DNA from: Zygnema circumcarinatum
Lineage: Eukaryota > Streptophyta > Zygnematophyceae > Zygnematales > Zygnemataceae
Assembly: GCA_037447605.1 (NCBI GenBank)
Contig: CM074813.1
Span: 2,073,360 to 2,137,359 of the forward strand
Direction: 5' to 3'
DNA: 64,000 bases
In this document: piece by piece, positions 58,947 to 64,000 of the stretch
Layout: each line of letters opens with the position of its first letter
How positions within the stretch are numbered: position 1 is the stretch's first letter
Made by a program: the position numbers and the translations under genes
Notes under the pieces: generated by a model
The model's input: only the letters and a program-made list of their open reading frames with translations
Database searches by the model: none
What the model was told of the DNA's origin: nothing

Positions 58947-61900
58947 ATGGGGCCAATCACGATGGCTGGAGACACAGACGACGATATTAATCGTTTTGAG
59001 GCCTATCAACAGCTGCTTCGTCTGGCGAGCTCGTATGAAGATACAGCTGGCACAGTTCCTCAGCTTGCTGTAGTCGGCATAGAAAGCCATGGAAAATCCA
59101 GTCTTGTGCAGGCCTACGTGGGCTTTCCCTGCACATTCATAGGGCAGGGCACGGCCACAAGGTGCCCTGTTGAATACACGCTCACTAATGATCCAGATTG
59201 TGAAGAACCACTCGTGGAATTTGCTCCACCAAATCTGACAGGTTCAATGATTCCAGCGAATCAATTGGAGACAGCACTCGGAGCGCATATGAAATCGCTT
59301 GGAGATGGTTTCAGTCCTCAGGCTGTGTGAGTGAGAGTGCGGTCCAAGGATTGTGTCAACATTGTGCTGCTTGACCTTCCTGGAATCATCATCAATCCCG
59401 CAGATGGGAAAGAAGCGGACAAAGTGAAAGTTGATGAGATCGTGCAGTTCTATGCAGTACAACAATCCAATTTTTTGATTCTGGTGGAGGTACACTCGCG
59501 ATCTCAACCCCTGTTCGTGCCCATGCATAACTTCCGATGTTTGAAGCAGCTATTCCTCAATAACTCGACCTAAACTTGTGCTAACTCACTCCTTTCAATA
59601 CGTGAATGTCGAGCAGAAAGCGGTTCCGAGTGCGAATTCTGAAGCTCTTCCGAAAGAGATGAAGCGGCTGGTTGAACACATTCGCCCGAACTGGCGGAAA
59701 GAGTGCATAATGGTCGCCACTATGTTCGATCAGCAGATCAAGGGGGGCAACCTGGCTACTATCGAAGGTGCCATTACCTTCTACAAGACCAGCCAGCATC
59801 CCAACCAGCCAAGGAAGCACTATGTGAGCCTATTGCCTCGCCCTGTGGGAGACAGCGACCCTGTGGGCCACATCAGGAGGCAGAGGGAGCTTGAGCAGCA
59901 AATCATCAGTGGGTTTTGTCGACCTCTCAATCAACGGGCCCCGGGGAGGCCTTTCCTCAGGGTGAGTCCGTGGCCCGAAGGAGAGCGGTGAGATTTTTAG
60001 TCTTATGAATATTTCTAAGCATACGTGGTTAAAGGGTTCTTCTTACAAATTTTAGCAAAATTGATGTAAGAATGTAAGGACATATCAGGATGTAAGAACA
60101 TATCTCAGTTGCAGGTGTTTGGAAAGTTGTCGGTTGCAATTGCAGAGTGCGACATTACGCATAGTATTGAGAAATGTAAGGGGGTTAGTAGTGCGTTAGG
60201 AGACAAATTAGTTTTGAAGCACTGCCTTTATGCTTTTCCTATTTACTCAAGTACCATTCTTGAAAGTGCTATGCTGAATCTGTCGATCGCTCTTGCAGAT
60301 TTCAAAGCTCAAATCGGGCTGGAAAATGCTCGAGCTGCCATTCAAGACAAGTTCTATGAGCTCATTTCTAGCACCGGTGCATTCAGCAGGTGGGCCCTCC
60401 CTCCTTAATCACACATGGCCCTATTTAATCACCTTTCTACACTGATGTTTCTTTTTGCTCCTTTCCTTGCGCTAATCAGTAATATATAGTTTATAACAAT
60501 TTTATTCGTTTCCATAGGAATTTGTCAGCTTGTTTTTGTGGTCTCGCTTTCTGCAGATTGCGCCGTTTACTGCGTGAAAAGAAGAGCGATTTGGAAGCGG
60601 CAGTCGAAAAACGGAAGCTGCTTCTGGAGGGCAATAAGCCGGGAAATCTTCGGGAAAGGGCGAAAAAGCTCTCAGACAAATTTCTCCAACTATTTCATAG
60701 GTCGGGTGGATCCCCCCTCTTCTCTCTCTCTCTCTCGCTCTCTCTCTTTCTCTCTCTCCCTGTCTTTCTCTCTCTCACACACACACACATGCAATGCCTC
60801 ACGAGAACCAATGCACATCTGTTCTTGTCCTAAGCCCCCTCATATTGAACTTCTACTCTCTCTGCCCTCAAACTTTGACATTTGGCCCTCCGTTTTTGCT
60901 GCTACGTTGGCAGTCTATTTCAATACTCGGATGTGAGGAACCTCGACGATAAGGCGATGGACTTCTTTCGGGAAGTGGAAATGCGATCGCAAAAGCGGCT
61001 AGATGATGATGATCGAGCCCCCGTCCCCTTCGAGCCGGAATGGCGGACCCGCCTTCAGCGCCTAAGGGAGGAGGACGAGCTCATCGACTTGGAGCTTGTT
61101 TCGGGGCTGCTAGGAAGCACGCAGGTGTGTTTCTTTTTCTCTCCTTTTGCAATACTTTTATGGTTTGTTTGCCATAACTGGATGGCTGGCAGGCTCGGTG
61201 TTTCTGGACACTTTGAAGATACGTCAAATCTGTCACCAATGTCATAGGGTGTATGCGTGTGTGTGCCATTTGAACGGAGCTGGTGATTCCGCGTCACATC
61301 GTGTGTTTTATGTAACTTTCAATTATAGTCCTCCCACTCCTCCCCCACCTCCCTCACCTCCTCCTCTTCCTCTTGCCTCTCACACCCCCCCCCCCCCTCC
61401 CCCTTTCCCACTGCCTGTGTCTGCGCGCGTTCAGATCTGGCGAGCCACCCTTGTCTTCAAGGCCTTAGTTCTTGCCTCCGAGCACGAGGACTGGTCGGAC
61501 CCCGGCCTGCAAAAGCGCGTGTTTGGGCACTTGGCCAGCGCCACCACGAAAATCAATTATGACAAGGGCGTGCGGGAGCTCGTCATTGGAGGGGTCACGG
61601 ACAACCTGACGCAGAGCAGAGTCCTCTCGTGGTTCTTCGATCATCTTGAGTGGATATTGAGGTAGCTTTCCACCCCGCTTGCCTGCTCCTACAGTTGCCC
61701 AAAAATCATAATATGAAGCATGTCTGAGCTTGAAGCAGGACGACGAGTTTCTCGAAACTACACATCTGTGAAAACATTTATAGAAGTATAGGAAGTCTAA
61801 TAATTATGTGGCTTGACAAACAGTGGATGTGCTTGTGAAGCCCGGTTTTAGCCCTGCTTTTGCCAGGTTTACTTTTGCAGCACAGTTGCAAGCTACTTGA

Positions 61901-63802
61901 GGGGTGGTGTGCGAATGGGTTTCTTGAGTTTCACGCTTTTCCTTATTCTAAAATAGAGTTGTTGTGGTTCTGATTCTACCTCCAGATTCAACGGAAAGCT
62001 GGTGATGCAGCAGATTCTGAGCTCCCACAACTTCAGTGATCTTAAGGACACACGCGTGCCGTCTCTCGTTTTGGAGAACTACTGGAGGGGGGTGCAAGAA
62101 CTCGTCCACAGTATCCAGGAGCTTTTTCAAGAGATGGCCTGGATGAAGAGCCAGTCAGTGCTCCTCCCGCCCTCCCTCCCTCCACCCATCCAAACCGTCC
62201 CCATGCACCTCCCTTGCTCGCCTTGGGGCAGAATAAAGGTGGTGAGCATGCAGCATCGGAAAATAGCACAATGAAGCTGTTACTTGTCTTATAAATGTCT
62301 CTACTTTTCTGAACTGTAGTGGAGAATTCAGCTCGGCAAAAATCATGACGGCTCAAAGGAAGAAAAACCAAAAGAAAGTGGAGAGCTTAAGAGTCTTTTA
62401 CAGATTGTTGAGGAGCTTCAGACTTTGACATTCTGTCGTTCCTGTTGTGTTCAGATATGTGGCTCACATGCAGGTAGCGGAGTTGGAGGTGGTTCTGAAT
62501 GCTATCCCCCGTGCAGGCCCAGATCAGCAGGAGGTTACCAGCCACCCACCCACTCCTTCCCTTGCCCTTCGCGCCCCCCCCGATGTGACTTCCCATACCG
62601 GCCAAACCCTGCAGTCAGATGGGAGGTCTAGCCGGGGGGAGGAGGATGATGATGAGTTTGAGGAGGCTACTGCACCGTCTTACGACAGGAAACCTCCAGA
62701 AAGGGTTCAGGGAGCACAGAATGGCCCTGTTCAAGCCGCATCAGGTGGGAAGTTCGCCCAGTCTCAAACACCGAAGGCAAATGCTGCCATGTCAGATTCG
62801 AGGAGGGTCGGAATGGAGGATCACTTTATGCCTAGCAGAGATGTGCCTTCGCCACGCACGGGTCTTCCAGGCCATGTTATATCTGCTATTTGTAACCGGA
62901 AATATGAAGGAACCCCTGCCTGGGTGACGCCTTCTGAGGTAAAGTTCTTCTCACTGTTCGCTTGAAATCTTCACATTAGAGGTCAAGTTGTCTCCAGAAC
63001 GAGTCCAGGAGGCTTTGCTATTGACGGTTTTCATTGCTTATGAGGCGAATCTGAAAGACTAATTGTAGGAGAAAGCTATATGGTTAATAGTACCAAGCGT
63101 TTGATTCAGCCAGTGTGTACCGCAGGTTGAGGCGACGACTTGATAATTCGGACAAAGCATTTTCTCTTGTGGGTGCCCTTCTAGGTGTGCGCATGGGTTC
63201 GTGAAGCATATTTTTTCAACATCATCGAGTTGCTGAGGGAGGTGGACTTCCTTGTGAATTCAATGGTGGTTCTAGAAGTCAACGGAGATGTTAACCGGAA
63301 GAGGGCCATCGATGACGCCATCACTAAAGTCACGCTGTCAACAGTAGGGCCTCTTGAACCAAGCTCTGCCAGATCGCTAACCTTTTGCTCCACTCCCAAA
63401 TGCAGATTTTTCTTCCCTTGCTGTTTACTGCAGTTCGCCAAAGCTCAAAAGTAGGGGGAGGTGGCACTGAAGATATGTTAGGTATCTGGTGATCTCTTTC
63501 GTTCTCTCCCCGTCCTTCCCCCCCCCCGGCCCCCCCCCCCCGCTCTGCCCGCTCCCCATTCTCCTCTCTGCTCTCCTCTCCCATCCTCTCTTCTCGTCCT
63601 CACATGTGCGACTTGACTGATTGTGTAGGAAGAGGAACTCGACAAGCTTCGCCAGTTCGATAGGGCTGAGGTGCAGATGAAGCAGGACAAGGAGGAGGAG
63701 CTCCTCCTCAGAATAAGCGCAGACCATGCAGTCGCCACTGAAGCAATCGCTATATTGGAGCAGCCACGAGAGAAGCCATTCGCACGCAGCTTGTCACGTT
63801 AA
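58947..63802 (+). CDS. Dynamin-like large GTPase, with an in-frame TGA
   Basis: Eleven exons: 58947-59489, 59614-59961, 60115-60175, 60299-60389, 60557-60700, 60914-61124, 61435-61661, 61986-62153, 62455-62938, 63185-63343, 63629-63802. The N-terminal GTPase domain has the G1 loop GIESHGKSS, the switch I Thr in GTATRCPVEY and G3 DLPG, then the helical stalk and a C-terminal GED-like region (WVREAYFFNIIELLREVDF, EEELDKLRQFDRAE). A TGA at 59328-59330 interrupts the GTPase domain in frame between GDGFSPQAV and VRVRSKDCVNIVLLDLPG. Both sides align with the dynamin family without a gap, so this is a premature stop, recoded codon or sequencing error. The G4 motif TKxD is replaced by ATMFDQQ. An acidic, disordered segment lies in exon 9. 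It may act in membrane fission if functional. Confidence 0.75.
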
Positions 63803-64000
63803 GAAATGCAAAGCGTCTATTTCTCAACTTCCCTATGGTCCTTCGCTGAAAAACACAGAACAAAACTGAAAGGAGGAGGGAGGAAGGGGGAACGAGAAGG
63901 ACAGACGAGAGAGAGGATTGTTGGAGGTGTGGAAATGATCACGAGCTTACATAGGTGTACGAACAGTTTTTTGGTGCCAAACCAATTTTGGCTGATTCCC
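63803..64000. other. 3' flank of the dynamin-like gene
   Basis: The sequence includes a purine-rich GGAGG tract (63870-63920). No gene is seen. Confidence 0.5.

Overview
This is nuclear DNA from a eukaryote. Every long gene is broken by GT-AG introns of roughly 60-550 bases, and a phase-consistent coding chain can be followed through up to 21 exons. The content points to a photosynthetic alga, most likely an ochrophyte stramenopile (inference). The evidence is a nine-unit EsV-1-7 cysteine/histidine-repeat protein of the type known mainly from brown algae and relatives, a probable plastid-targeted SRPBCC protein, a plant-style SRP9 tail, and degenerate plant-type (CCCTAAA) telomere-like repeats. 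No rRNA, tRNA, CRISPR or bacterial-type operon was seen.

Layout, left to right: serine carboxypeptidase S10 (+, 751-5012), with a possible membrane-anchor exon just downstream; PRP39, a U1 snRNP splicing factor (-, 6343-12557); a 9-domain fibronectin-III tail-anchored protein of FNDC3 type (-, 13895-23871); a repeat-rich stretch with a GGCA microsatellite and telomere-like DNA (24-26.4 kb); FAM32A (-, 26509-26937), divergent from ALG3 mannosyltransferase (+, 27856-32575); the EsV-1-7 protein (-, 33374-37138); a transposon island (37.5-40.7 kb) with two non-autonomous DNA elements, one carrying a third element inside its own terminal repeat; a candidate short gene (+, 40865-41220); a CorA/ZntB-type metal transporter (-, 41783-44219); SRP9 (-, 45866-47347), divergent from an SRPBCC/cyclase-like protein (+, 47978-50702); an MSP (VAP-like) plus coiled-coil plus zinc-finger protein (-, 51523-57576), divergent from a dynamin-like GTPase with an in-frame TGA (+, 58947-63802).

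The genes are mostly housekeeping and functionally mixed. Several belong to the secretory and membrane system (S10 peptidase, ALG3 in ER N-glycan assembly, SRP9 in ER targeting, VAP-like and dynamin-like membrane proteins, tail-anchored FNDC3), but nothing suggests co-regulation beyond shared divergent promoters.

The points most worth a second look are the EsV-1-7 protein, an inverted copy of an FN3 exon inside an intron of the FNDC3 gene, the in-frame stop in the dynamin-like gene, the MSP/zinc-finger architecture, the nested transposons, and three G-boxes at exact 23-base spacing upstream of the SRPBCC gene. All exon coordinates were read by eye from splice motifs and reading phase, so single-base errors are possible.
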